32,199 nucleotides of DNA from contig JAJYRG010000027.1 of the NCBI GenBank assembly GCA_021794195.1, positions 1 through 32,199 of the forward strand. Reading direction: 5' to 3'. The stretch comes from Bacteroidota bacterium (lineage in GTDB: Bacteria; Bacteroidota; Bacteroidia; Sphingobacteriales; Sphingobacteriaceae). The position numbers and the translations under genes are program-made. The stretch's first letter is position 1. Each line of letters opens with the position of its first letter. Positions 8,971-17,747 of this stretch are shown piece by piece. Under the pieces are notes generated by a model that searched no databases, was not told where the DNA came from, and saw only the letters and a program-made list of their open reading frames with translations.

Positions 8971-9666
8971 TTAACCTGGATTAGAAATTAAAAGTTTATA
9001 ACCTTTTCCGTGTACATTTACTATTTCTACATTCGGATCTTTCCGCAAATATTTTCTCAATTTGCTTAAAAAAACATCCATACTCCTTCCGGTAAAATAG
9101 TTGTCATCATGCCATATTTTTACCAACGCTTCTTCCCGTGTGAGGACCTCATTCTTTTTTAAACAGAGCAGACGTAATAATTCGGACTCTTTGGTGGATA
9201 GTTTCTGTGTTTGATCATTGTACGTTAAAGTTTGGCTCAACGAATCAAAGAAAAATTCGCCTAACTCAAATTTTGTAATGGCTTCCGCTTTTTTATCTTT
9301 TGCGGAGCGTTTTAGCAATGCATTGATCCGCAGTAGCAATTCTTCAATTCTGAAAGGTTTGGTAATATAATCATCGCCTCCCAACTCAAAAGCCTGGGTT
9401 TTATCTTCCATCATACCTTTGGCAGTAGCATAAATAATCGGGATAGTTTTGTCTATTCTGCGAATATCTTTACCTACTGAAAAACCGTCTTTTTTGGGCA
9501 TCATGACATCTAAAATGCAAAGATCAAATTCTGAACTTTTAAATGCTTCCATTGCTTGATGTCCGTCTTCGCAAAGAGTTACTTCGAATTTACCTTTAAG
9601 CTCTAAATAATCTTGTATTAATTCTCCTAAATTCGGATCGTCTTCTGCTAATAATATTTTTTGCAT
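8971..9666 (-). CDS. rprY: OmpR-family response regulator, RprY-like
   Basis: A 231-residue DNA-binding response regulator. The receiver domain (about 1-120) has the acidic pair D9/D10, phospho-acceptor D53 in CILDVMMP, T81 and K103 (TKPF). The C-terminal winged-helix domain of the OmpR/PhoB type ends with the recognition-helix region GRSMDVFLSKLRKYL and the wing VHGKGYKL. It begins 12 nt after the stop of the histidine kinase gene, so the two form one operon and a cognate pair. Length, order and kinase architecture resemble Bacteroides RprX/RprY, and the symbol is given on that basis only. Its targets are not shown by the sequence, and metE next door is controlled by a riboswitch, so no link should be assumed. 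Confidence 0.93.
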   Translation of the reverse strand: MQKILLAEDDPNLGELIQDYLELKGKFEVTLCEDGHQAMEAFKSSEFDLCILDVMMPKKDGFSVGKDIRRIDKTIPIIYATAKGMMEDKTQAFELGGDDYITKPFRIEELLLRINALLKRSAKDKKAEAITKFELGEFFFDSLSQTLTYNDQTQKLSTKESELLRLLCLKKNEVLTREEALVKIWHDDNYFTGRSMDVFLSKLRKYLRKDPNVEIVNVHGKGYKLLISNPG

Positions 9667-9678
9667 GTTTTTAAAAGT

Positions 9679-11493
9679 TTAAGCCAGCGGTAACCAAATA
9701 TCAAATTGTGTGCCTTTATTTTTTTCGGATTTGACTTGAATTTTACCGTTTAGTTTTTTAATAATATCATACACATAGCTTAAACCTAAGCCAAAACCTT
9801 TTACATTATGGATATTCCCTGTGGGGATTCTGTAAAATTGGTCAAAAATACGCGTGCTTTGTTCTTTTGTCATACCGATACCGTTGTCACGTACAGTTAC
9901 TATAATTTTGTCGTGGCTTTCACGGGTGGCTATGTGTATTGTCGGATTATTATTTTTATACTTGATAGCATTATCAACTAAATTAAGCAAGACATTTGAT
10001 AGATGCAATTCATCTCCTATTACAATATCGTTATCTGCTTTTAAATTTTTTTGCAGCTCGACTCCCGCTTTTTGTAACTGTAGCTGCATGCTTTCAAGAA
10101 CATCCTTTATCAGAGAGTTAACACTTACTTTATTGCGTTCGATTCTTATGTTTTCTTTTTCAAGTTTTGCAATATTTAATACCCTTTCAATATGATTGCC
10201 CAAACGGACGTTTTCATCATAAATAATATTAGCCAAACGGTTTACCCGGGTTTTTTCAGCGGCAATTTCTTCATCGCGCAATGATTCACTGGCAATCATG
10301 ATAGTGGCAAGTGGAGTTTTGAACTCATGTGTCATATTATTAATGAAGTCTGTTTTCATTTCCGAAATTTTCTTTTGTTTGAAAATAATCGAAAGGGTGT
10401 AAGCGAAGCTACCGATTAATAATATTAATAAAGTGATGATAGGTAAAAACAAATAACTCATATTCCCTGTTATCACTCCTCCTTTATTGGGGAAGAAGAT
10501 GGTTAATTTCCCTGGAGTACTGCCCAAATCCCCCTTAAAGAGACGTGTGCTATATGTATTAACTTTGTTTCTGTTAATGGGTTTTTTAAGATTTTCATTG
10601 GATATGCTGTATATGACTCGTTTCGGGTCCCGTATTTCCAAATTAAAAGGGGCGTTAATATCCCGTCTCTGGAGCTCTTCTTTTAATTCTTTTTTTAGAA
10701 GCTGTATATTTATCCGCTCTCTTAAAGGTCTTTTTGAAAGTTCCATTCCGGAGGAAATCGATTCCATAAAATCACTCCTTTTTCCGCCCAAAGAACCGAT
10801 AGTATCCATAAATGTTTGTGACATACTTAGGGCCAGATTCGTCTCTAGGTCGTGGATTTTGTAAGCAATATCGGCATTGTAGCGAGGCGGCAGTACTTTT
10901 ACTTTGAAATTTCGAAGTTGTTTAAAATAAGGGTCGATGTCTAAAATAAGGTATCGGGTACTGTCGTCTTTAGAGTCAACACGCGGAATACTTTCCGTAG
11001 CAAACAATTCGAAATAATTGTCAACGAGATTTTCTTCATTTAGAACCTCCCTTATATTTACTTGAATAAATTTTCTGAATCTTGGACGGCGGATGTAGGT
11101 TTCATAAAACCAGTTATCGATATTTAAAATATTGGGATACGTCGCTTTTAAAGTATCCTCTTTCATTTTAAATGTCTGCTCGTACTCATATTGTTTTAAT
11201 CGTAATTCTTCTATTGTTCTTTGGATAGACAACTGCTTGGCAAGTTCTCTTTGTTTCTTTTGCTCAATCAGCTGTTTTTCTAAACTTGCTTTTTGTTGTT
11301 CCTGGGCAAACTCTAAGACCTCTTGCCTTTCTAAACGACTGGATACAGACGAAAGCGAAGCGTTCACGGCTTCGTCAAATATTTGTGATTTTTGTTGATA
11401 AGTTTGCTGAATAAAGTAGTATTGCATTGCCATGACACCTATCAAGGCAATAGACATTAACCATATAATGAGAGTTATACTTCTTTTACGCAT
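9679..11493 (-). CDS. rprX: Sensor histidine kinase, RprX-like
   Basis: A 604-residue inner-membrane sensor kinase. Transmembrane helix 1 is at about residues 7-28 and helix 2 at about 345-372. Between them lies a large periplasmic sensor region with a Glu/Gln/Lys-rich coiled-coil stretch at about 55-115. The cytoplasmic part has the H-box NNMTHEFKTPLAT with H389, an N-box (NLVDNAIKYK), G1 (VRDNGIGM), an F-box (FDQFYRIP) and G2 (GFGLGLSYV). All catalytic boxes are intact. It is the first gene of an operon with the response regulator. A -7 box, TATTTTTG (11499-11506), ends 5 nt before the ATG, implying a leaderless or nearly leaderless message. Confidence 0.93.
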   Translation of the reverse strand: MRKRSITLIIWLMSIALIGVMAMQYYFIQQTYQQKSQIFDEAVNASLSSVSSRLERQEVLEFAQEQQKASLEKQLIEQKKQRELAKQLSIQRTIEELRLKQYEYEQTFKMKEDTLKATYPNILNIDNWFYETYIRRPRFRKFIQVNIREVLNEENLVDNYFELFATESIPRVDSKDDSTRYLILDIDPYFKQLRNFKVKVLPPRYNADIAYKIHDLETNLALSMSQTFMDTIGSLGGKRSDFMESISSGMELSKRPLRERINIQLLKKELKEELQRRDINAPFNLEIRDPKRVIYSISNENLKKPINRNKVNTYSTRLFKGDLGSTPGKLTIFFPNKGGVITGNMSYLFLPIITLLILLIGSFAYTLSIIFKQKKISEMKTDFINNMTHEFKTPLATIMIASESLRDEEIAAEKTRVNRLANIIYDENVRLGNHIERVLNIAKLEKENIRIERNKVSVNSLIKDVLESMQLQLQKAGVELQKNLKADNDIVIGDELHLSNVLLNLVDNAIKYKNNNPTIHIATRESHDKIIVTVRDNGIGMTKEQSTRIFDQFYRIPTGNIHNVKGFGLGLSYVYDIIKKLNGKIQVKSEKNKGTQFDIWLPLA

Positions 11494-11498
11494 TGATA

Positions 11499-11506
11499 CA
11501 AAAATA
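11499..11506 (-). promoter_or_regulatory. -7 promoter box for the rprXY operon
   Basis: TATTTTTG on the minus strand matches TAnnTTTG exactly and ends 5 nt before the ATG at 11493. No TTG is visible at the standard -33 distance, so this is a position-supported but single-element call. Confidence 0.4.
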
Positions 11507-11628
11507 GCTATGCTTAAGGAGGTTTAGCCCTTGTTTAACAATATTTAACAGCTGAAAATGAGTGTGATGGAAAATGTAAAGTAGGTTTTGTGTGGAAAAG
11601 TGTATAAGGAGAATATTGAAATAAAAAA

Positions 11629-11665
11629 ACTGCCTGAGATAAGTAATTACTGTATTTCAGGCAGT
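11629..11665 (-). terminator. Rho-independent terminator after pyk
   Basis: ACTGCCTGA (11629-11637) pairs with TCAGGCAGT (11657-11665). Read on the minus strand the stem is followed by a run of T (complement of 11622-11629). It lies just downstream of the pyk stop at 11683. Confidence 0.85.
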
Positions 11666-11682
11666 CCGTCTTTCTTATAATA

Positions 11683-13113
11683 TTATTTGACCACAGAGAC
11701 CCGAACAGTATTTGTACGGCCTTTTTCATGGAGAGGAGTAGAAGCTGTGTTAATAACTACTTCTCCTGGTTTGATCAGTTTACGTTGCTTCAATATTTCA
11801 TTTACGTCTTGAATAGTAGCGTCTGTACTTTCATTTTTCTCATATGTAAAAGTAGTGACTCCCCAGAGTAAGCTTAAAGTTGTCAATAGTTTTTTTGTGC
11901 CGGTAAAGACGTGGATATTTGCATTCGGCCTATAGCTTGCAATTTCGAATGCCGTGTAGCCTGAAGAGGTCATAACTATCAATGCAGAAGCCTGTGTTTT
12001 ACTTGCGAGAATTACGGAAGAATCACAAATAGAATCTGCATATAAGAGCTCTCCTTCTGCTTGTCCTTTTTTAGGAATATTGTAGGGATAAGATGTTTCT
12101 TCAATATGGGTGATAACCTTGCACATGGTTTCGATGACAATTTCCGGAAATTCTCCCACGGAGGTCTCTCCGCTCAGCATTACGGCATCAGCCCCATCTA
12201 AAACGGAGTTGGCTACGTCATTTACTTCAGCTCGTGTAGGGCGCGGGGTATTAATCATGCTTTCGAGCATTTGAGTGGCAATTATGACCGGTTTTGAAAG
12301 ATCCCGGCATTTTTGTACAATTATTTTTTGCAGGCCAGGAACCTCTTCCATAGGCATTTCTACTCCTAAGTCGCCTCGGGCTACCATTATCCCGTCACTT
12401 GCTTCAATAATAGCATCTATATTTTGAATGGCTTCCGGTTTTTCTATTTTAGCGATGACTAATGCGCTACTCCCGTGTTCTGCGATTAATTTTTTACCGT
12501 GTTTGATATCTTCTGCGCTTCTGACGAATGACATGGCAATCCAGTCAGCACCTTGATCCAATGCGAATTTTAAATTATCTATGTCTTCATCGGTAATTGA
12601 GGGAATGGAAACTTTTGTGTTTGGTAAGTTGACCCCTTTGCGCGATGTCAGAATACCCCCGTGTACTATCTCGCATTTTACGCTGTCTTTATTGTTGGTT
12701 TCTAGGACTTTTAACTGGAGCTTTCCGTCATCAAGCAAGATGACCTCGTTTTTACTTACATCTTTAGGGAAGTTTTCATAAGAAATGTAAATTTTCCGAT
12801 CGTCTCCAATCTGCTTATGCGTTGTCATTTCGACAGTTTCACCCGTGATTAACTCTGCGCCTCCTTCTATCATTTCCCCTACACGTATCTTCGGCCCTTG
12901 CAGGTCGGCTAAGATTCCTATATTGAGATTTTCCTCCTTGTTGATTTCTTTTATAGTGTTTATGACTTTTAAATGGTCATCCTGACTGCCGTGCGAAAAA
13001 TTTAAACGACATACATCTACCCCCTTGAAAACCATGTTTTTTAGCACTTCTTTGTCTGATGAAGCGGGGCCTAAAGTAGCTACGATTTTGGTTCGTTTTT
13101 GAACTTTTTCCAT
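11683..13113 (-). CDS. pyk: Pyruvate kinase
   Basis: Pyruvate kinase (476 residues) catalyses the last glycolytic step, phosphoenolpyruvate plus ADP to pyruvate plus ATP. Visible family features are the N-terminal KIVATLGPASS and CRLNFSHG, the active-site segment ending VIAKIEKPEAI (catalytic lysine), MVARGDLGVEMP (metal-binding region), the TRAEVNDVANSVLDGADAVMLSGE block, and a C-terminal allosteric-type domain ending in VRVSVVK. The IPExxxVDY gene lies 84 nt upstream on the same strand, an adjacency often seen in Bacteroidota. The gap contains a possible own promoter: TTTG, 19 nt, then TATTTTCT, which is two mismatches from consensus. A terminator follows the stop. Confidence 0.97.
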   Translation of the reverse strand: MEKVQKRTKIVATLGPASSDKEVLKNMVFKGVDVCRLNFSHGSQDDHLKVINTIKEINKEENLNIGILADLQGPKIRVGEMIEGGAELITGETVEMTTHKQIGDDRKIYISYENFPKDVSKNEVILLDDGKLQLKVLETNNKDSVKCEIVHGGILTSRKGVNLPNTKVSIPSITDEDIDNLKFALDQGADWIAMSFVRSAEDIKHGKKLIAEHGSSALVIAKIEKPEAIQNIDAIIEASDGIMVARGDLGVEMPMEEVPGLQKIIVQKCRDLSKPVIIATQMLESMINTPRPTRAEVNDVANSVLDGADAVMLSGETSVGEFPEIVIETMCKVITHIEETSYPYNIPKKGQAEGELLYADSICDSSVILASKTQASALIVMTSSGYTAFEIASYRPNANIHVFTGTKKLLTTLSLLWGVTTFTYEKNESTDATIQDVNEILKQRKLIKPGEVVINTASTPLHEKGRTNTVRVSVVK

Positions 13114-13197
13114 GTAATATATTTATAATATAAAATTATTATTTGTCGAAAAACAGAAAATACTAATTGTTTTGCGTGTTACAAACAAAATCAGTGG

Positions 13198-13716
13198 CTA
13201 AAATATTAGATTTTCCTTAGATTTCAATATTTTAGGGTCAATTTCTTTTGCCAGTAATATGCCATCAACCCGATTTAACCCAGTTAAAAGTGCAGATAAA
13301 TCTTCTTCATCAATAAAATGTTTGATAAGAAGGAAAGCATCGAAGTTAGCAGTTTCAGAAATAAGTAATCTACCCTCTAAACTTTTATTAATGAGCATGT
13401 AGCATTCTCTCTCCAGATCTCCGGATACATCTCTGTAAGTTTTGAAATGATGAGTTTCTTTTACTTTGTTTTTTAGCGTAAAATTGAGAATATGATAGTC
13501 TAATTCGGCTTGAGTTTTATGTAATTTTTTGTTGCCTTTCTCGTCATAAGGATTTTCTTTTCCGAAAATGAGTTTAAAGTTTGAGTTCTTGTTTACATAA
13601 TGGCACAATCGATAATCTTTTAAAATACTGCTGATACCGATTAAGATAAAATCGAACTCTAAGTTTATATCGGTGCTTAAATTATAGATAGTTTTACTCA
13701 ATTTTCTTTCACTCAA
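13198..13716 (-). CDS. IPExxxVDY-family protein, function unknown
   Basis: A small Bacteroidota-specific protein of unknown function. The N-terminal signature FDFILIGISSILKDYRLCHYVN is what identifies the family, together with the neighbourhood (pyk on one side, acpP-fabF-rnc on the other). The motif that names the family appears here as ISETANFDAFLLIKH, so the P, V and Y positions are replaced by S, F and A. No signal peptide or membrane segment is seen. There is no ATG at the 5' end. The frame can start at TTG 13728, 13716 or 13701; the first lies inside a promoter box, so TTG 13716 (MSERKLSK, 172 residues) is preferred. It is probably transcribed with pyk. The function is not known to me. 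Confidence 0.8.
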   Translation of the reverse strand: MSERKLSKTIYNLSTDINLEFDFILIGISSILKDYRLCHYVNKNSNFKLIFGKENPYDEKGNKKLHKTQAELDYHILNFTLKNKVKETHHFKTYRDVSGDLERECYMLINKSLEGRLLISETANFDAFLLIKHFIDEEDLSALLTGLNRVDGILLAKEIDPKILKSKENLIF

Positions 13717-13725
13717 TTTTTTTAA

Positions 13726-13756
13726 CAAAATTAACTCAATTTTTACAAAAAATCAA
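13726..13756 (-). promoter_or_regulatory. Promoter of the IPExxxVDY gene
   Basis: On the minus strand a TTG (13754-13756) is followed after 20 nt by TAATTTTG (13726-13733), an exact -7 box. Transcription would begin near 13720, only a few bases before the TTG start codon at 13716. Confidence 0.6.
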
Positions 13757-13807
13757 TGTTTGTGATCAAAGCGAAAACTAAAAAGGAAATATTTTGTAAT
13801 TAATTAA

Positions 13808-13815
13808 TACTTTTG
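13808..13815 (+). promoter_or_regulatory. Possible distal -7 box for acpP
   Basis: TACTTTTG matches TAnnTTTG exactly and lies about 150 nt upstream of acpP, but no TTG element is present at -33. It would give a leader of about 145 nt without an obvious strong structure. Confidence 0.3.
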
Positions 13816-13898
13816 TTATTATTGGGAAGTCATAAGAAGGCTGTTTAAGCATAAAAACGACTATTTCTTAATTATTTTCCACCTAAAGGTCAAAAAGA

Positions 13899-13929
13899 TT
13901 TGAATTGTGGGGAAAATTAATTTTCTTTG
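13899..13929 (+). promoter_or_regulatory. Promoter of acpP-fabF-rnc
   Basis: TTTG (13899-13902), a 19-nt spacer, then TTTCTTTG (13922-13929), which differs from TAnnTTTG at one position. The predicted start near 13935 gives a leader of about 30 nt before the acpP ATG. Confidence 0.6.
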
Positions 13930-13964
13930 CAAAGATTTATCAAACAATTAAATTTTATACAATC

Positions 13965-14201
13965 ATGTCAGATATCGCATCAAGAGTAAAAGCAATTATC
14001 GTAGAAAAGTTAGGTGTGGATGAAAATGAAGTAACACCTGAAGCATCCTTCACGAATGATTTAGGTGCAGACTCACTTGATACAGTGGAGTTGATCATGG
14101 AATTTGAAAAAGAATTCAACGTAGCTATTCCAGATGACCAAGCTGAAAATATTAGCACAGTAGGTCAAGCTGTGAAGTACTTGGAAGAAAACGTTAAGTA
14201 A
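13965..14201 (+). CDS. acpP: Acyl carrier protein
   Basis: Acyl carrier protein (78 residues), the cytosolic carrier of growing fatty acyl chains. The 4'-phosphopantetheine attachment serine is S37 in the [13 protein letters not shown] motif, and the protein is acidic as usual. The frame is open upstream to 13905, but the added residues (WGKLIFFAK...) do not resemble any ACP, and a promoter box lies within that stretch. The ATG at 13965 gives the standard [18 protein letters not shown] start. fabF follows after 27 nt, so the pair should be one transcript. Confidence 0.97.
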   Translation: MSDIASRVKAIIVEKLGVDENEVTPEASFTNDLGADSLDTVELIMEFEKEFNVAIPDDQAENISTVGQAVKYLEENVK

Positions 14202-14228
14202 CTAAATTAATTAGCTCAATTTTAATTA

Positions 14229-15482
14229 ATGGGGTTTAAAAGAGTAGTTGTAACAGGAATAGGTGCCCTTACACCGTTAGGTAATACCGCCCCAGAATAT
14301 TGGGAAGGGTTACAAAATGGTGTAAGCGGTGCTGCTCCTATCACCAGATTTGATGCGTCGAAATTTAAAACTCGATTTGCATGTGAGGTTAAGGGTTTCG
14401 ATCCTTTGGACTTTATGGATCGCAAGGAAGCCCGTAAAGTCGATCCTTTCGTACAATATGCGATAGCTTCTACAGATGAGGCTGTGAAAGATGCAGATCT
14501 TGATTTTGAAAACTTAGATACCAACCGTATAGGCGTTATATGGGGGTCAGGTATCGGTGGCTTGAAGACATTCTATGAGGAAGTAGCTTCTTTTGCAAAA
14601 GGAGATGGTACCCCTCGTTTTAATCCATTTTTCATACCTAAAATGATCGTGGATATTGCTCCTGGCCATATTTCGATGAAATATGGATTGAGAGGGCCTA
14701 ATTTTTCTTGTGTTTCTGCATGTGCTTCTGCCACTAACGCGATGATAGATGCTTTTAACTATATCCGTATGGGAGTAGCAGATATCATAGTGTCGGGCGG
14801 TTCTGAGGCTATTATAAATGAAGCCGGAATCGGTGGGTTTAATGCTATGCATGCACTGTCTACTCGAAATGACGACCCGGCAACGGCATCTCGGCCTTTT
14901 GACAAAGATAGAGATGGCTTTGTGGCTGGCGAAGGTTCTGGAACCCTCATTCTTGAAAGTTTAGATCATGCTTTAGCTCGTGGAGCTAAAATATATGCTG
15001 AAGTGGCTGGTGGAGGTCTTAGTGCAGATGCACACCATATTACAGCAACACATCCTGAAGGATTAGGAGCTAAATTAGTCATGGGGAATGTGCTGAAAGA
15101 TGCCGGAATGGAGCCGGGCGATATTGACTATATTAATGTGCATGGCACCTCTACTCCTATAGGAGATCCAGGAGAAGTGAAAGCTATCTTAGATCTTTTT
15201 GGGGAGCATGCATATGCTTTGAATATAAGTTCGACTAAGTCTATGACAGGACATTTGTTGGGAGCTGCCGGTGCAGTAGAGGCTATAGCCACTATCTTTG
15301 CTGTAAAAAATGATGTTGTTCCTCCGACAATAAATCACTTTACAGATGATCCGGATTTAGATAATAAGTTAAACTTTACTTTTAATAAAGCACAAAAAAG
15401 AGAAGTAAAGGCTGCTATGAGTAATACCTTTGGTTTTGGTGGGCATAATGCTTCGCTGGTTATTAAAAAGTATATACCATAA
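14229..15482 (+). CDS. fabF: Beta-ketoacyl-ACP synthase II
   Basis: 3-oxoacyl-ACP synthase II (417 residues) condenses malonyl-ACP with acyl-ACP in fatty acid elongation. The Cys-His-His triad is complete: C165 in SACASATNAM, H305 in NVHGTSTP and H342 in MTGHLLGAAGA, each two positions later than in E. coli FabF (C163, H303, H340). The GFGGHN glycine-rich end is also present. The Cys-His-His set separates it from FabH. It lies between acpP (27 nt upstream) and rnc (about 80 nt downstream), the common acpP-fabF-rnc order. Confidence 0.97.
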   Translation: MGFKRVVVTGIGALTPLGNTAPEYWEGLQNGVSGAAPITRFDASKFKTRFACEVKGFDPLDFMDRKEARKVDPFVQYAIASTDEAVKDADLDFENLDTNRIGVIWGSGIGGLKTFYEEVASFAKGDGTPRFNPFFIPKMIVDIAPGHISMKYGLRGPNFSCVSACASATNAMIDAFNYIRMGVADIIVSGGSEAIINEAGIGGFNAMHALSTRNDDPATASRPFDKDRDGFVAGEGSGTLILESLDHALARGAKIYAEVAGGGLSADAHHITATHPEGLGAKLVMGNVLKDAGMEPGDIDYINVHGTSTPIGDPGEVKAILDLFGEHAYALNISSTKSMTGHLLGAAGAVEAIATIFAVKNDVVPPTINHFTDDPDLDNKLNFTFNKAQKREVKAAMSNTFGFGGHNASLVIKKYIP

Positions 15483-15561
15483 AGCAGTTTTCCTTTTACT
15501 GATGTTAGATTTTGAGTAGAGAGGGGCTTATATTCTGTTTACTATAAGAATATTGACCAGA

Positions 15562-16305
15562 ATGGGGGTTCGGAAAATATATAATTTACATTTCTCCACA
15601 AATAAACAGTTCGTTAAAAAACTGAGGAATCTTTTAGGGTTTGTGCCGGTAAATGTAAAGTTATATAAAATGGCGTTTCGCCATAAATCTGTTGCTGTTT
15701 CCATTAAAAAAGGAGTGAAAAACAGCAACGAACGCCTTGAGTTTTTGGGAGATGCGGTGATCAGTTCTATAGTAGCTGATTTACTGTTTAAACTTTATCC
15801 TTATAAAGATGAAGGATTTCTAACGGAACTTAGGGCTAAAATTGTTTCCAGAGATCATCTCAATCAATTATCACGAAAAATAGGATTGAATGAGTTTGTG
15901 CAGTATAACGATTGTGTAACTATTCTGAAAAACCGTCAAAGTTCAATTTTTGGAGATGCTTTGGAAGCTTTGGTAGGGGCTGTCTATTTGGAATGTGGCT
16001 ATAGAAAAACACAGAAGTTCTTTCTCCAAAGGATTATTGAACCGCATGTGGATATCCAGTTGCTGGAACAGACAGAAACAAATTTTAAGAGCCGCCTTAT
16101 TGAATGGTGCCAGCATGGGGGGAGAGAAATAGAGTTTTTGCAGATTGATAATAAGGAAAAAGAGTTTTCTAACCTTTTTTGCGTACAAGTGCTGGTAGAA
16201 GGTGAAGTGTGCGGGGAAGGACAAGACTTCAATAAGAAGAATGCCGAAAAATTAGCTGCAGAAAAAGCCTGCGAACTATTAAGTATCATTGACGAATCTG
16301 ATTAA
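15562..16305 (+). CDS. rnc: Ribonuclease III
   Basis: Ribonuclease III (247 residues from ATG 15562) cleaves double-stranded RNA in rRNA processing and mRNA turnover. The catalytic domain carries the signature NERLEFLGDAV at about 56-66 and GDALEALVGAVYLECG, providing the acidic metal ligands. The C-terminal double-stranded-RNA-binding domain begins near TNFKSRLIEWCQ and ends with KKNAEKLAAEKACELL. A TTG three codons earlier (15553) is also in frame, but the ATG is more likely. It probably continues the acpP-fabF transcript. A weak 7-bp hairpin (15530-15536 with 15547-15553) sits just ahead of the start. Confidence 0.96.
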   Translation: MGVRKIYNLHFSTNKQFVKKLRNLLGFVPVNVKLYKMAFRHKSVAVSIKKGVKNSNERLEFLGDAVISSIVADLLFKLYPYKDEGFLTELRAKIVSRDHLNQLSRKIGLNEFVQYNDCVTILKNRQSSIFGDALEALVGAVYLECGYRKTQKFFLQRIIEPHVDIQLLEQTETNFKSRLIEWCQHGGREIEFLQIDNKEKEFSNLFCVQVLVEGEVCGEGQDFNKKNAEKLAAEKACELLSIIDESD

Positions 16306-16344
16306 ATGAATGGAAAAAATCTTTCTATTCATTATTTCTAATTT

Positions 16345-16353
16345 TATATTTTG
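16345..16353 (+). promoter_or_regulatory. Possible -7 box for hisS
   Basis: TATATTTTG is a TAnnTTTG-like box with one extra base between TA and TTTG. It ends 5 nt before the hisS ATG, the same distance as at trmN6, rprX and dgt. No -33 TTG is visible, so this is weak. Confidence 0.25.
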
Positions 16354-16358
16354 CTTCT

Positions 16359-17747
16359 ATGTCAATAAAACCTTCTTTAGCAAAAGGAACAAGAGATTTT
16401 TTGCCGTCTCAAATGGCAAAGCGAAATTATATTTTTAAAACATTAATAAGAATTTTTGAGAAGTATGGTTATTCTGAAATCCAAACACCCAGTTTCGAGA
16501 ATCTCTCTACATTAATGGGAAAGTATGGAGAAGAAGGGGATAAGTTAATGTTTAAAATTTTAAACTCCGGCGATTACCTGAGAAAGGTAAAGTCAAACGC
16601 ATTGGATAACCGGGATTCAGAAAAATTAGCTGCCGAAATTTCAGACAGAGGCTTGCGGTATGACTTAACTGTTCCTTTTGCACGTTTTGTGGTGATGAAC
16701 CGCAATGAAATTCAATTGCCTTTTAAAAGATTTCAAATTCAACCTGTCTGGCGGGCAGATCGGCCGCAAAGAGGGAGATACAGAGAGTTTTACCAATGCG
16801 ATGTGGATGTAGTAGGTTCAGATTCTTTGATAAATGAAGCTGAATTTGTGCTGATCTATAACGAAGCATTGAGAGCATTGGGTTTGACCAATTTTACTAT
16901 AAAACTAAATAATCGAAAAATACTTTCCGGCATTGCAGAAGTGATTGGTAAGCCTGAATTGATTGTCGATTTAACTGTAGCCATAGATAAATTGGATAAA
17001 ATAGGTTTAGAGGGAGTGCAGAAAGAGCTGAGAGAAAGAGGTTTTAATGAAAGTGATTTGAGAAAATTAGAGCCTATCATCAATTTGCAAGGTTCGAATC
17101 GATCAAAGATTAGTTCTCTAAAAGAAGTTTTAAGAGATTCTGCAATGGGAATGGCAGGGGTAGCAGAGTTGGAAAAAGTCTTAGATTTATTGAAAAATAT
17201 GCTGGGAGAAGATGAGTTTGCAGACTTTAACTGTCTTGAAATCGATATTACGCTTGCTCGTGGGCTTCATTATTATACCGGCTGTATATTTGAAGTAAAG
17301 ACTAATGAAGTGAAAATGGGAAGTATCGGAGGGGGAGGAAGGTATGATGACCTGACCGGTATGTTTGGATGGAAAGGCCTGACAGGAGTTGGGGTATCTT
17401 TTGGGGCGGATCGGATTTATGATGTCTTAGAAGAGCTAGGCTTATTTCCAAAGGAAAATCAATCGAATATACAGGTGTTTTTAACGAATTTTGATGAAAA
17501 ATCTGAACGGTTTTCCCTAGGTTTATTGACTAAACTTCGTAGGGCGGGAATAGCGGCAGAAGTGTATCCAGAATCTGTTAAGTTAAAAAAACAACTGACT
17601 TATGCGCATCAAAGAAAGATTCCTTTTGTAATTTTTACTGGGACAGAAGATACAAAAGACGCGAATGCTTATACTATTAAAAACATGCAGACAGGTGAGC
17701 AAAATAGTCTAAACTTTGATGAAATTGTTGATGTGTTACTGAAATAA
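16359..17747 (+). CDS. hisS: Histidyl-tRNA synthetase
   Basis: Histidine-tRNA ligase (462 residues), a class II aminoacyl-tRNA synthetase. The N-terminal KGTRDFLPSQMAKRN leads into motif 1. LRYDLTVPFAR and the motif 2 loop FKRFQIQPVWRADRPQRGRYREF follow, ending QCDVDVVG. The histidine-specific element ARGLHYYTG is at about 304-312, and motif 3 is in GGGGRYDDL and GVGVSFGADRIYDVL. The C-terminal anticodon-binding domain covers about 365-462. The length is somewhat above the E. coli enzyme. It starts 53 nt after rnc and may have its own weak promoter. Confidence 0.97.
   Translation: MSIKPSLAKGTRDFLPSQMAKRNYIFKTLIRIFEKYGYSEIQTPSFENLSTLMGKYGEEGDKLMFKILNSGDYLRKVKSNALDNRDSEKLAAEISDRGLRYDLTVPFARFVVMNRNEIQLPFKRFQIQPVWRADRPQRGRYREFYQCDVDVVGSDSLINEAEFVLIYNEALRALGLTNFTIKLNNRKILSGIAEVIGKPELIVDLTVAIDKLDKIGLEGVQKELRERGFNESDLRKLEPIINLQGSNRSKISSLKEVLRDSAMGMAGVAELEKVLDLLKNMLGEDEFADFNCLEIDITLARGLHYYTGCIFEVKTNEVKMGSIGGGGRYDDLTGMFGWKGLTGVGVSFGADRIYDVLEELGLFPKENQSNIQVFLTNFDEKSERFSLGLLTKLRRAGIAAEVYPESVKLKKQLTYAHQRKIPFVIFTGTEDTKDANAYTIKNMQTGEQNSLNFDEIVDVLLK

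Noticed and set aside
13905-13964. N-terminal extension of acpP by 20 codons
   Set aside because: The added residues are not ACP-like and the region contains the best promoter box; the ATG at 13965 gives the standard ACP start.
15530-15553. Hairpin before rnc as a possible RNase III autoregulation site
   Set aside because: The stem is only 7 bp and AT-only apart from one pair; too weak to support autoregulation like that of E. coli rnc.
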